Positions 40,142 to 49,365 are shown, counted from the first letter of the stretch. The stretch is DNA of 64,000 nucleotides from Clostridium paraputrificum (GCF_900447045.1 NZ_UAWH01000014.1:1114501-1178500); one strand, 5' to 3'. Numbers and translations are program-made. Notes: generated by a model not told the origin, from the letters alone.

Positions 40142-40930
40142 ATGATGGGGCATAATGAAAGAAGAGAATGGATAAAGAAAAAGATAGAAATAGATAAAAA
40201 GATAGAGATAGCAGCTCTTAGTAAAGAGCTTAATGTTTCTGAAATGACCATAAGAAGAGATGTTGAGTATTTAGAAAAGGAAGGTATACTTACAAAGGTT
40301 TCAAAAGGGGCTATATTAAATTCTGTAAGAAATAAGGATGATATAGATGACACTTTGAATTCTAGAAATCTTCAAAATGTAGAGGAAAAGAAGGTTATAG
40401 CAAGGTATGTAAGTGGACTTATAGAAGATGGGGATGTAATATTTATGGATGCTTCTACAACAGTATATGAATTATGTCCATATATAATAGATAAAAAATT
40501 GACCATTATAACAAATTCTATAAGAGTAGCACAGCATTTCAACATGTCTAAAAATATAACACTAATACTTGCTGGAGGAATTTTAAGATATGCTACACTT
40601 TCATTAATAGGTGCTGATGTAGAGCAGCTTATTTCAAAATATAATACAAATAAGATTTTTATATCAGCCAAGGCTTTATGTCATGATAATGGACTTACAG
40701 ACATAAATATGTTTGAAATAGATACTAAAAAAGCAGCCATGAAAAATACTCATGAAGTAATAGTCCTTTTAGACCATACGAAAATCAATAAGACATCTCT
40801 TACAAAGGTATGTGATATTAAAGATATCTCTAAGATTATTATAGATGAAGAAAGCAATCTTTCAGATGAGCAGAGAAAAGATTTGAAGTTAATTAAAGAA
40901 GAAAATATAGAAATTATATTTGCGAAATAG
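40142..40930 (+). CDS. DeoR/GlpR-family transcriptional regulator
   Basis: The 262-residue protein has an N-terminal DeoR HTH (ALSKELNVSEMTIRRDVEYL, then KEGILTKVSKGAIL). A sugar-phosphate-sensing DeoR_C domain follows (VIFMDASTTVYELCPYI, LILAGGILRYATLSLIGADV). It probably represses the mtnK operon beginning 280 bp downstream, in response to a phosphorylated pentose-type intermediate. GGGAG precedes the first ATG. Confidence 0.92.
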   Translation: MMGHNERREWIKKKIEIDKKIEIAALSKELNVSEMTIRRDVEYLEKEGILTKVSKGAILNSVRNKDDIDDTLNSRNLQNVEEKKVIARYVSGLIEDGDVIFMDASTTVYELCPYIIDKKLTIITNSIRVAQHFNMSKNITLILAGGILRYATLSLIGADVEQLISKYNTNKIFISAKALCHDNGLTDINMFEIDTKKAAMKNTHEVIVLLDHTKINKTSLTKVCDIKDISKIIIDEESNLSDEQRKDLKLIKEENIEIIFAK

Positions 40931-40932
40931 AG

Positions 40933-40974
40933 AATCTATTAAAAGTAGTTGATACTTTTAATAGATTTTTTTCA
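40933..40974 (+). terminator. Rho-independent terminator
   Basis: AATCTATTAAAAGT pairs with ACTTTTAATAGATT, then TTTTTT. It separates the deoR-type gene from the mtn operon. Confidence 0.88.
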
Positions 40975-41076
40975 CATGTTTGTGTAAAAAAATAACATAA
41001 AAGTAAAAATGAAGAAAGATAGAGCGTTTTATTAAAAACACGAGGAATATAGGGATAAATTTCTTTAAAACATAAA

Positions 41077-41090
41077 TGAAAATGTTTGCA
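41077..41090 (+). promoter_or_regulatory. Possible cre site upstream of mtnK
   Basis: TGAAAATGTTTGCA matches TGWAANCGNTNWCA with a C-to-T change in the centre. It suggests catabolite repression. Pattern match only. Confidence 0.4.
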
Positions 41091-41124
41091 AAAATAACGT
41101 GTGGATTATATTATATAAACAAGG

Positions 41125-41182
41125 GTGTTGATAAAAAACATTTTTGTGTTAATAAAAAACATATGTGTTGTTAATTAACACA
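41125..41182 (+). promoter_or_regulatory. Three direct-repeat operators upstream of mtnK
   Basis: GTGTTGATAAAAAACAT (41125), GTGTTAATAAAAAACAT (41146) and GTGTTGTTAATTAACAC (41165) recur every 19-21 bp, two helical turns, so a protein would bind one DNA face. The last is also palindromic. DeoR-family regulators often use such repeats; the neighbouring regulator is the obvious candidate. Confidence 0.7.
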
Positions 41183-41211
41183 ATAGAAGATTGTAAATTG
41201 GAGGGGTTTTT

Positions 41212-42420
41212 ATGAATGGATACAAAGAAATGACAAATGAAACAATTGCTGAGTACATTAAGAAATTAAAAATATTTCCAGAAGGTCATAAACTTTCAAG
41301 TAAGGAAATAGGAGATGGAAATTTAAATTACGTTTTTAGAGTTAAGGATGAAACAGATGATAAAACAGTAATTGTTAAACAAGCTTTACCTTATTTAAGA
41401 GTGGCAGGAGATGGATGGAAATTAACTCTAGATAGAAATAGAATTGAAGCAGAAGCTATGAAATGTCAAAATCAAGTGCACCCTAACTCAGTTCCTAAGG
41501 TTTATCATCATGATGATGTTTTTGCATTAACAGTTATGGAAGACCTAGGAGATATGAGTGTTCTTAGAAAAGGTCTAATGGAGATGAAGAAATATCCGAA
41601 TTTCCCAAAACAAATAGGAAAATTTATGGCTAGAAACTTATTCTTAACATCTGACTTTGGAATGGGACCAATGGAAAAAAAGGCTAATGCATCTAAGTTT
41701 ATAAGTCCAGAACTTTGCGATATAACAGAAAGATTGGTTTTAACAAATCCATACATGGATGCTGAAGATAATGATATAAATGAATATATAAAAGATTTTG
41801 TAGAAAAAGAAATTTGGTTATCAAATGATATTAAGCTTGAAACAGCAAAACTTAAGACAATATTTATGACTAAAGGTGAATCTCTTCTTCATGGAGATCT
41901 TCATACAGGATCTATTTTTATAGATGATACTAAATCAATTGTATTTGATACAGAGTTTGCTTTCTATGGACCTTACGGATATGATGTAGGATTATTATTT
42001 GCTAATATAGTTTTGAATTATATTTCATGGGAAGGAAGAAAAGATAAGACTCAAGAGGAAATAAGAGAATATAGAAAATACTTATTACAGCTTTGCCAGG
42101 AAATATGGGATGAATTCTATAAGAATTTAGATTACCTATGGAATAATGAATCTAAAGATGTAATAACAAAGGCTGAAGGATACGAAGCATATTATGTAAG
42201 AGAGCTTTTACATGAAACTGTAGGTTTCTGTTGCTGTGAAGTTATGAGAAGAATAATAGGTATGGCCCATGTTCCAGATTTAGATGCTATAGAGGACCTT
42301 AAAGATAGAGCAAAGGCTCAAATCTTTGGATTAAAGCTTTCTAAGAAGCTTATCGTAGAAAGAAACAATATGAGTTCATTTAAAGAATTTGTAGAAATAA
42401 TAGATGGTGAAACAAAATAG
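41212..42420 (+). CDS. mtnK: S-methyl-5-thioribose kinase
   Basis: The 402-residue protein has a protein-kinase-like fold: an N-terminal glycine-rich region EIGDGNLNYVFRV, catalytic HGDLHTGSIF (about residues 228-237) and the DTEFAFYG metal motif (about 246). It phosphorylates 5-methylthioribose, or 5-deoxyribose, at C1 with ATP. It leads an operon with mtnA, a GatC-like permease and a class II aldolase, and no other methionine-salvage gene (mtnW, X, B, D) is present. GGAGGGG precedes the ATG. Confidence 0.93.
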   Translation: MNGYKEMTNETIAEYIKKLKIFPEGHKLSSKEIGDGNLNYVFRVKDETDDKTVIVKQALPYLRVAGDGWKLTLDRNRIEAEAMKCQNQVHPNSVPKVYHHDDVFALTVMEDLGDMSVLRKGLMEMKKYPNFPKQIGKFMARNLFLTSDFGMGPMEKKANASKFISPELCDITERLVLTNPYMDAEDNDINEYIKDFVEKEIWLSNDIKLETAKLKTIFMTKGESLLHGDLHTGSIFIDDTKSIVFDTEFAFYGPYGYDVGLLFANIVLNYISWEGRKDKTQEEIREYRKYLLQLCQEIWDEFYKNLDYLWNNESKDVITKAEGYEAYYVRELLHETVGFCCCEVMRRIIGMAHVPDLDAIEDLKDRAKAQIFGLKLSKKLIVERNNMSSFKEFVEIIDGETK

Positions 42421-42436
42421 TTAAGGGGTTGAGAGT

Positions 42437-43492
42437 ATGTCAGAAGAATTATTAGCAATACAGTGGAATGAAGAAAAGGACGAGCTTATTTTATTAGATC
42501 AGACAAAGCTACCTAATGAAATTGAATATATAAACTATAGTACAGTTGAAGGTGTATATGATTCTATAAAAACTATGATAGTAAGAGGGGCTCCTGCTAT
42601 AGGGGTAACTGCTGGTTATGGAATGTACTTTGCAGTAAAGAATGCGCCTGAAACATCATTTGAAGAGTTCTATGCTCAAATAAAGAAGGATGGGGAATAT
42701 TTAAATTCTAGCAGACCAACAGCTGTAAATCTTTCATGGGCAGTTAAGAGAATGCTTAAAAAAGCTGAAGAAGTTAAAAATCTTTCTATTAAGGAAATAA
42801 AAAAAGTTTTAAGAGATGAAGCAAAATTAATCCATGAGCAAGATATTGAAATATGCAAAACTATAGGGGAAAATCTTCTTACATTATTAAAAGATGAAAT
42901 GGGAATATTGACTCACTGTAATGCTGGTCAGCTTGCAACTTCAAAATATGGTACTGCAACAGCACCGATGTATCTTGCAAAAGAAAAGGGCTGGCACTTA
43001 AAAATATATTCTGATGAAACAAGACCTAGACTTCAAGGATCAACACTTACAGCATTAGAATTATATATGGCTGGTATAGATGTTACTACTATTACTGACA
43101 ACATGGCTGCAATGGTTATGTCACAGGGTAAGATAAGTGCAGTAATAGTTGGTTGTGATAGAATTGCAGCAAATGGAGATACAGCCAACAAGATAGGAAC
43201 TTTTGGAGTTTCAATTTTGGCAAAATATTTTAACATACCAATGTATATAGCAGCTCCAACTCCAAGTATAGATCTTAACACTTTAACAGGAGAGGGTATT
43301 CCTATAGAGGAAAGAAATCCAGAAGAAGTTACTTGCAGATTTGGAGTGTGGACAGCACCAAAGGGAGTAAAAGTGTACAATCCATCTTTTGATGTAACAC
43401 CACATGAAAATATAACAGCAATAGTCACAGAAAAGGGAATAGTATATCCACCTTTCAAAGAAAATTTAGAGAAGCTACTAAAAGAAGACTAA
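42437..43492 (+). CDS. mtnA: S-methyl-5-thioribose-1-phosphate isomerase
   Basis: The 351-residue protein is of the eIF2B-like isomerase family. The catalytic Cys is in [11 protein letters not shown] (about residue 162) and the Asp in [18 protein letters not shown] (about 241). It converts MTR-1-phosphate, or 5-deoxyribose-1-phosphate, to the ribulose-1-phosphate form. It starts 16 bp after mtnK. The active-site residues are intact. Confidence 0.95.
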   Translation: MSEELLAIQWNEEKDELILLDQTKLPNEIEYINYSTVEGVYDSIKTMIVRGAPAIGVTAGYGMYFAVKNAPETSFEEFYAQIKKDGEYLNSSRPTAVNLSWAVKRMLKKAEEVKNLSIKEIKKVLRDEAKLIHEQDIEICKTIGENLLTLLKDEMGILTHCNAGQLATSKYGTATAPMYLAKEKGWHLKIYSDETRPRLQGSTLTALELYMAGIDVTTITDNMAAMVMSQGKISAVIVGCDRIAANGDTANKIGTFGVSILAKYFNIPMYIAAPTPSIDLNTLTGEGIPIEERNPEEVTCRFGVWTAPKGVKVYNPSFDVTPHENITAIVTEKGIVYPPFKENLEKLLKED

Positions 43493-43502
43493 ACTATACA
43501 AA

Positions 43503-43542
43503 TTAGGAAGATGCATTTGGGAATCCTGCGTCTTCCTAAAAA
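43503..43542 (+). terminator. Intercistronic hairpin after mtnA
   Basis: TTAGGAAGA-GCA pairs with TGC-TCTTCCTAA around a ~10-nt loop and is followed by AAAAAA rather than T residues. It is likely an mRNA processing or stability element. Confidence 0.5.
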
Positions 43543-43591
43543 ATAGAGTACAGCTTTAGAATAAAACTAGATTTAAAAGGAGAGAAAAAAT

Positions 43592-44950
43592 ATGGGGGAC
43601 ATAATACAATATATTTTAGACCTAGGTGCTGCTGTGTTTTTGCCATTAATTATGATAATAATAGGCTTAGCAGTAAAGATGAAACCTAAAAAAGCAATAA
43701 TATGTGGCTTGACATTGGGAATTGCTTTTACAGCAATAAATGTTGTGCTTACTTTTATGTTTGACACAATAAGTCCTGCAGCTAGTGCATTTGTAACTAA
43801 CACAGGAATTAATCTTAAAACCGTAGATGTGGGCTGGTCTCCAGTTGCATCAGTATCATGGGCTTGGCCATATGCACTTATGGTTTTCCCAATTCAAATA
43901 GGAATAAACCTTCTTATGCTAGCATTTGGATGGACAAATTGTCTAAATGTAGATATGTGGAATGTATGGGGAAAGATATTTACAGCAATTCTTGTTGTAT
44001 CCTTAACTGGTAGTGTGCCATTAGCACTTATTGCAGCTGCAATACAAGTTATATTTGAGCTTAAGAATGCCGATGTTGTAGAAAAATCAGTTTCTGATTT
44101 ATCAAAGATACCTAATGTTACTTGTGCCCACGTAATGAATTTACAATGTGTAATACTAGCGCCTATAAATAAATTATTAGATCATATACCAGGCATTAAT
44201 AATATAAATCTTGATGCAAATAAGTTAAAAGAGAAGATTGGTGTCTTTGGAGAAAATAGTGTAATGGGATTCCTTGTGGGAGTATTTATAGCAGCACTTG
44301 GAAAATGCAGCTTAAAAGTAATACTTCAAACAGGAGTAGGAACAGCAGCAGCTTTGGTTCTATTTCCAATAGCAGCAAACTTTTTTATAGATGCGCTTGG
44401 ACCAATAGCGGAAGCAGCAGGTAATTTCATGAAGAGCAAATACAAAGGAAGAGATTTTTACGTTGGAGTTGACTGGTCAGTACTTGGTGGAAGAACAGAA
44501 TTATGGGTTGTATCAATACTTTTAGTACCAGTAGAACTGCTATTTGCTATACTTCTTGCAAAAGTAGGGGTAAACAGCGTGCTTCCATTGGCCGCAATTA
44601 TTAATGTAGCGGCTACAGTTCCAGCATTAATTGTTACAAAAGGAAATATACTTAGAATGTTTATAATGGGAGTAGTGACAACGCCTATATACTTAATGGT
44701 TTCATCACAATTTGCGCCTATGATAACTAAGCTGGCTATTGCACAAAATACATTAGATGTTCCTGCTGGACAGCTATTAACATATTACGGTGCAGAAGGA
44801 CCAGAGTTTAGATGGGCTTTAATTCAAGCTTTTTCTGGTAACAATAAGTTATTAGCAATATTGCCTTTCGTTGCTTTTGTAGCTCTTTTCTTATGGTACA
44901 AGAGTTATATGAAGAAAAAAGATGCAGAGATGATTTGCGGAAAACATTAA
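43592..44950 (+). CDS. PTS galactitol-type IIC permease (GatC-like), orphan
   Basis: The 452-residue protein has ~10-11 membrane segments and GatC-family signatures: VGWSPVASVSWAWPYALMVF, GWTNCLNVDMWNVWGK, YVGVDWSVLGGRTELWV. No IIA or IIB partner is encoded in the operon. Since MtnK already supplies an ATP-dependent kinase, it may move the free pentose without phosphorylating it. Uptake of 5-methylthioribose or 5-deoxyribose is inferred from context. Confidence 0.9.
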   Translation: MGDIIQYILDLGAAVFLPLIMIIIGLAVKMKPKKAIICGLTLGIAFTAINVVLTFMFDTISPAASAFVTNTGINLKTVDVGWSPVASVSWAWPYALMVFPIQIGINLLMLAFGWTNCLNVDMWNVWGKIFTAILVVSLTGSVPLALIAAAIQVIFELKNADVVEKSVSDLSKIPNVTCAHVMNLQCVILAPINKLLDHIPGINNINLDANKLKEKIGVFGENSVMGFLVGVFIAALGKCSLKVILQTGVGTAAALVLFPIAANFFIDALGPIAEAAGNFMKSKYKGRDFYVGVDWSVLGGRTELWVVSILLVPVELLFAILLAKVGVNSVLPLAAIINVAATVPALIVTKGNILRMFIMGVVTTPIYLMVSSQFAPMITKLAIAQNTLDVPAGQLLTYYGAEGPEFRWALIQAFSGNNKLLAILPFVAFVALFLWYKSYMKKKDAEMICGKH

Positions 44951-45013
44951 AGGATGGCGTTAAAATAGAAGAGAATGCATAAAGATATAATAAGCAGCAA
45001 AGGGAGAAAAAAT

Positions 45014-45691
45014 ATGTTAGAGGGATTAAAAGTTAAACTCACTGAAATTGCGAAAAGAGCAGATGCTGATGGATTATGCAAGCATAAATCAGGAAATTTC
45101 AGTATAAGAGATGAAGCTACAGGATATATATTAGTTACACCATCAGGAGTATCTAGAGAAGAACTTACAGCAAACCATATCTGTGTTGTAGATATGGATA
45201 TGAATTTGATAGAAGTTAATAAGGACGTCCGTCCTACTAGTGAACTTCTTATGCACATAGAAGCATACAGATGCAGACCTGATGTAAAAGCTATAGTACA
45301 CACACATTCAAAATTTGCTACAGCTTTCTCAGTGCTTAATAAGGAGATACCACCTATAGTTTATGAGATAGTGAATATTGTTGGAGGAGAAGGTATAATA
45401 AGAGTTGCACCATACGAAAGACCGGGAACAGAGGCTCTGGCAAAGAGCATAGTAAAACCTATTGAAATTGCAGATGCATGTTTAATGGCTAATCACGGAG
45501 TTTTAGCTGTGTCTAAAGAAGATATAGAAGATGCTTTTTTAAAGGCTGCTTATGTGGAAGAGGTTGCAGAAGTTTATTATAGAGCTCTTCTTATAAATGG
45601 AGGAAAAGAACCAAACACAATACCACAAAGTGAACTTGGAAAATGGTCATATCCAGAGCAGATAAAATTAAATAACAAAACTAAAAAGTAG
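45014..45691 (+). CDS. Class II aldolase (fuculose-1-P / 5-methylthioribulose-1-P aldolase type)
   Basis: The 225-residue zinc aldolase has the catalytic Glu in PTSELLMHIEAY, zinc histidines in IVHTHSKFATAF and the third in MANHGVLA. With MtnK and MtnA it should split (5-methylthio- or 5-deoxy-)ribulose-1-phosphate into DHAP and a 2-carbon aldehyde (the DHAP shunt), rather than lead to methionine. ATG 45014 has GGGAG 7 nt upstream; a longer start at 44975 lacks a site. Confidence 0.9.
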   Translation: MLEGLKVKLTEIAKRADADGLCKHKSGNFSIRDEATGYILVTPSGVSREELTANHICVVDMDMNLIEVNKDVRPTSELLMHIEAYRCRPDVKAIVHTHSKFATAFSVLNKEIPPIVYEIVNIVGGEGIIRVAPYERPGTEALAKSIVKPIEIADACLMANHGVLAVSKEDIEDAFLKAAYVEEVAEVYYRALLINGGKEPNTIPQSELGKWSYPEQIKLNNKTKK

Positions 45692-45695
45692 TTTC

Positions 45696-45737
45696 AAAAA
45701 GGTATTTCTCAATTAAAATGGGGGAGTACCTTTTTTA
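45696..45737 (+). terminator. Rho-independent terminator
   Basis: AAAAAGGTA pairs with TACCTTTTTT across a ~22-nt loop region. It ends the mtn operon. Confidence 0.75.
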
Positions 45738-45749
45738 TATGTTGTTATA

Positions 45750-46032
45750 AAAATTTTTAGGGAAGATATTACTGGTTTTTCTAAGGAACATATAGTTTCC
45801 TCTGTAGAAGAGAGTTTGAAGAAGCTAAAAAACTGACTATGTAGATGTACTTTTATTACATCGTCCAGATACATTGATGGAACCAGAAGAGGTAGCTGAG
45901 GCTTTTTCAAAACTTCATAAGGAGGGAAAGGTTAAACATTTTGATGTAAGCAATCATAATCCTATGCAGATAGAGCTTTTAAATAAGTATTTAGACAATA
46001 AGCTTGTAATAAACCAGCTTCAATTCAATTAA
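45750..46032 (+). pseudogene. Aldo/keto reductase fragment, frameshifted
   Basis: DITGFSKEHIVSSVEESLKK is followed by a one-base frame change near 45829 (A run), then TDYVDVLLLHRPDTLMEPEE, KLHKEGKVKHFDVSNHNP and VINQLQFN. These are the central motifs of YdhF-type aldo/keto reductases (barrel strands 4-6). The N-terminal NADPH part and C-terminus are missing. Confidence 0.75.
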
Positions 46033-46059
46033 TCCATTTGTATTTTCATTAGTTCCTCT

Positions 46060-46825
46060 TTGCCACGATCTACCGTAAGAGTTTTAAGGAATCTTGAATC
46101 AAATTCATTTAGAGCTATCTTTCCTATTATGCATTACTCTAATTTTAGTTAATGGTGTCTTCCTTTCAATAAAAGTTGAAAGACAAGCTTTAGACTTATC
46201 TCTACTAGAAACAACAGTATCTAATTCTCAATGACCTACGGTTATTCTTTTTTAACCTCTTTAGGGCATTGTTTAATTGTCTTTCCTATATTAAACTTAC
46301 CTCGTGTTTATTTAGGCTTTAAGGATTTTCCTTTCCTGCGTAGCAGCTCAGCGGAGCATTTATTTAATACGTCATTATATAGCCAATTATAGATATTGAT
46401 AAATGCAATTTTTTTATCAGGTCTATCAATTATAATACGACTAGAAATTTGATCTGGAGACCAATGCTTATTTAACTTATATTGAATATAATTTACTAAT
46501 GAATCATCAGTTTTCTTCCCATATGGTTTGAACTTCATTCATCTAACTTCATAATTATCTTAGGCAATATTAGCATTATATTTACCATTGATTATATTTT
46601 TCTGAATTTCCATTGAAATGGTAGATTTGTTTCTATTAAGCTCCTTAGCTAATTTAGATACATTCCATCCTCTACTATGCAGCAACGTTCATTTATAGTA
46701 ATATGTTTATAGCTCATTCAGTCACGTTCTTTAAAGTGGTTTTCTATCAATTATTACTTTAACATGAACGTGCCCGAATGGGCTATTTTTTATACTTAAT
46801 TAGTGTTGCGCTTGATATTGTAATT
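46060..46825 (-). mobile_element. Decayed IS30-family insertion sequence
   Basis: The minus strand carries IS30 transposase pieces: the HTH LAKELNRNKSTISMEIQKN (about 46585-46660), then KKTDDSLVNYIQYKLNKHWS, PDQISSRIIIDRPDKK and SAELLRRKGKSLKPK in an open frame of 76 codons (46308-46538), then RGKFNIGKTIKQ after another break. Stops and frame changes inactivate it. GTGTTGCGCTTGATATTGTA near 46803 may be one IS end. No intact partner repeat was found. Confidence 0.75.
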
Positions 46826-46829
46826 TATC

Positions 46830-46966
46830 GTAAATAAATATATTTTAGGGGTAGGAAGTTAGGAAGCTGACTTCCTTTTTTATATAAAATATTTGGAAAA
46901 TGATAAGAAATTTAGGAGGAATATGGGGCTGTATATAGAATTTTAATAATATGAATAAAGTGTTAA
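46830..46966 (+). repeat. Leader repeat R3, with terminator-like hairpin
   Basis: GTAAATAAATATATTTTAGG, AGGAAGTTAGGAAGCTGACTT and TCCTTTTTT, then TTTGGAAAATGATAAGAAAT, TTAGGAGGAATATG and ATATAGAATTTTAATAATAT, GAATAAAGTGTTAA. It matches R2 most closely. It ends 14 bp before the HNH gene, so it forms that gene's whole upstream region. Confidence 0.8.
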
Positions 46967-46980
46967 AGGTTAAGTGAGAT

Positions 46981-48147
46981 ATGGATAAAGAATTTATTAG
47001 GAATATAGCAGAAAAAGAGATAGCCATAGGGGTAGATGTTCCCTATAGCAGAGAAGTAGATTACATAACTTTTTCTAGAGTTTTAAAGGATAATATAATG
47101 GTTGCCAGTTATAAAATGTATTGGTTACTAGCAATATTAGATGAAGTTCAAGAAGGAAATATTGAAATAGAATTTAGAAAATTAATAACTAGAATGATTG
47201 CCTATGCATGGTATCCTATATCAAAATTCAGATTATACTTTGGAGCATGGGATAACCTAGGAAAGGTTGTTAATTATATTTCAGATACCTATAATTTAAA
47301 ATCAAACATTAATAAAAGTGAATTAATAGATTTTATTTATAATTCCGATGATAAAAAATTAAACAAAATGATAAAAAACTTAACATATAATGTTCCACAC
47401 AAGTTTTTGTCACCATTTTATGATGGTATAGCTAAGGAGCCTCCTTTAAAGACTGTAATGATACTTTCTAAGGAGCATAAGAGATGGATATATGAAATCT
47501 ATAGAAATAGTGATGAAGAAAACTGTATCAGAATTAGAGAAGGTTGGGATGATTATTTAAAGTATAACTACAAGATGATTCAAGGATGGGTTTATTATAA
47601 GTTGGTTTGTTTCTTGCAGAAAAGGAATCCTAATGTTCCTGGAATTGCAATGAAGCTTGAAGCACCAGTTAATAGGAAGCTTACCACTCAAACAAAGATT
47701 TGGACTAGCATTATTGAAAGAAAAAATATCATTGATTCATATACAGGACTACCATTTACAAAGGAAAACTATAAAGAGCATGGTAACTTAAGCATGGACC
47801 ACTTTATACCTTGGAGCTTTGTACTTCATGATCAAATGTGGAATTTGGTGCCTACCTTTAAGAATATAAATAGTCAAAAAAGTGATAATTTATTTAATTA
47901 TGAAGATTATATAGAAGGTTTAGCTAAATTGCAGTATGATGCTTTTTGCTTTGTGGTAGATGAGAAAAGGGAGAATGAAATTGAGGAATATAGGGGCATT
48001 TTAAGAGTTCCAGATGCAGTAGCTTTTAAAGCTGAAGGAAGCTATGAAGAGTTCTTTAAAAGGTATAAAGAGGGGACATGCCCTATTTATAATATTGCTG
48101 CTAACCAAGGATTTAAGGTGGTTACTGGAATTTATATAAAGAGATAA
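46981..48147 (+). CDS. HNH endonuclease domain protein
   Basis: The 388-residue protein has a C-terminal HNH core: LSMDHFIPWSFVLHDQMWNL then VPTFKNINSQKSDNL (about residues 270-300), with His in MDHFIPW, Asn in MWNLVPT and the closing residues in NINSQKS. The N-terminal ~250 residues are unrecognised. Paired with a PD-(D/E)XK protein 17 bp downstream, it fits an accessory nuclease or defence module. The ribosome site before the ATG (AAGTGAG) is weak. Confidence 0.8.
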   Translation: MDKEFIRNIAEKEIAIGVDVPYSREVDYITFSRVLKDNIMVASYKMYWLLAILDEVQEGNIEIEFRKLITRMIAYAWYPISKFRLYFGAWDNLGKVVNYISDTYNLKSNINKSELIDFIYNSDDKKLNKMIKNLTYNVPHKFLSPFYDGIAKEPPLKTVMILSKEHKRWIYEIYRNSDEENCIRIREGWDDYLKYNYKMIQGWVYYKLVCFLQKRNPNVPGIAMKLEAPVNRKLTTQTKIWTSIIERKNIIDSYTGLPFTKENYKEHGNLSMDHFIPWSFVLHDQMWNLVPTFKNINSQKSDNLFNYEDYIEGLAKLQYDAFCFVVDEKRENEIEEYRGILRVPDAVAFKAEGSYEEFFKRYKEGTCPIYNIAANQGFKVVTGIYIKR

Positions 48148-48164
48148 GTAGGAGAGAAAGTAAA

Positions 48165-49313
48165 ATGAGTGAATCAATATTTACAAAGTTAAAATCATAT
48201 ACACCAAGATTTGGAAGAGATGCAAAGGAAGATTATCTAACAGAGTTATTCTCATATATGCTAGATAATATAGAAGGATTAAAAGAAGAATATGTTAATT
48301 TTCTATACTCTAAATTAGAAGGATATGATAACAATGGAGTTAATAATAGGATAGAAGAAATAAGCATAGAAACACAAGTTTCAATAAGAAATGGAAGAAT
48401 TGATTTATTGATACAAAGTGGTACAGAAGAATTTATATGTGAACATAAGGTATATAGTGGACTAAGTGAGAGACAGATTGATAAATATTCAGATGGAATA
48501 GAGGAATATGATTGTACTAAAAAGTATTATACGGTACTAATTACTGTATCAGCAATGCAACATAGTCAAAAAACAGACATAGCTTTGGTTTGGGGAGACA
48601 TATATGAGTTTCTAATTTCTTTTAAAGAGAATAATAATTTAGAAGTTATAGATGATTTTTTAATAACTCAACTTATTTCGTATCTAAAAGAGCAAGGTTT
48701 AGGGAGGTATGAAGGTATAAGTTATGATGAAATAATTTCAAACTTTAGGGCAATAGATTTGAGAGAAGGATTACAAGAAATTTTTGCATCTTTATCTAAT
48801 ATAGGTTGGGGGAAGGAAGTACCAAAGCTAAATGAATTTAAGCAAAAGTTAGAACCTGCCAGTAATAAATTTAGGTGGGGAAGAGTTGGAATTGACTTTT
48901 TTCAAGAATGGAAGCCAGGAATATTTGCAGGAGTATTATTAGATACAAGAGATCATAGAATAGAGGCAACGGATAAAAACTTGGGGCCGGATTTTGTTAT
49001 TATTGTTGAAGCTAGTTTACATAAAAAAGATAGTGAATTTTTAAAGGTTAGAAATAGTATATTGAAATCACCAGAATTAAACGAATTAAGGGAAAATTTA
49101 AAGATAAATAGTCAAGGTTTTCAGGTAATAGATCAGCCAAAGAATAAATGGAGAGTTTTGGTGCTTAAAAAGCCCCTTATTAATATTTTAAAAGGAAAAT
49201 ATAAACGTGAAGATCAAGAGAAAGCTTTAAAGGATGAGATTGTGAAAGGTCTTCAATTATTATGTCAAGATGATTTGCTAAATACAAGTTTTTATAATAA
49301 GTGGTTTGACTAG
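48165..49313 (+). CDS. PD-(D/E)XK nuclease superfamily protein
   Basis: The 382-residue protein has the PD-(D/E)XK core at residues 78-95: NGRIDLLIQSG followed by EEFICEHKVYSG, with catalytic Asp, Glu and Lys in R-I-D...E-H-K. The remaining ~250 residues include a second conserved-looking part (VGIDFFQEWKPGIFAGVLLD) that I cannot name. It is probably co-transcribed with the HNH gene. Two different nuclease folds in tandem suggest a two-component defence or repair unit. Confidence 0.8.
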   Translation: MSESIFTKLKSYTPRFGRDAKEDYLTELFSYMLDNIEGLKEEYVNFLYSKLEGYDNNGVNNRIEEISIETQVSIRNGRIDLLIQSGTEEFICEHKVYSGLSERQIDKYSDGIEEYDCTKKYYTVLITVSAMQHSQKTDIALVWGDIYEFLISFKENNNLEVIDDFLITQLISYLKEQGLGRYEGISYDEIISNFRAIDLREGLQEIFASLSNIGWGKEVPKLNEFKQKLEPASNKFRWGRVGIDFFQEWKPGIFAGVLLDTRDHRIEATDKNLGPDFVIIVEASLHKKDSEFLKVRNSILKSPELNELRENLKINSQGFQVIDQPKNKWRVLVLKKPLINILKGKYKREDQEKALKDEIVKGLQLLCQDDLLNTSFYNKWFD

Positions 49314-49365
49314 AGTCATTTTATATGAATAGATTTTGACACTGTTATTTTGATGAGGTGAGGTA

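Noticed and set aside
40975-41211. Riboswitch (e.g. SAM) before mtnK
   Set aside because: No conserved S-box or other aptamer pattern or terminator is visible; direct repeats suggest protein operators.
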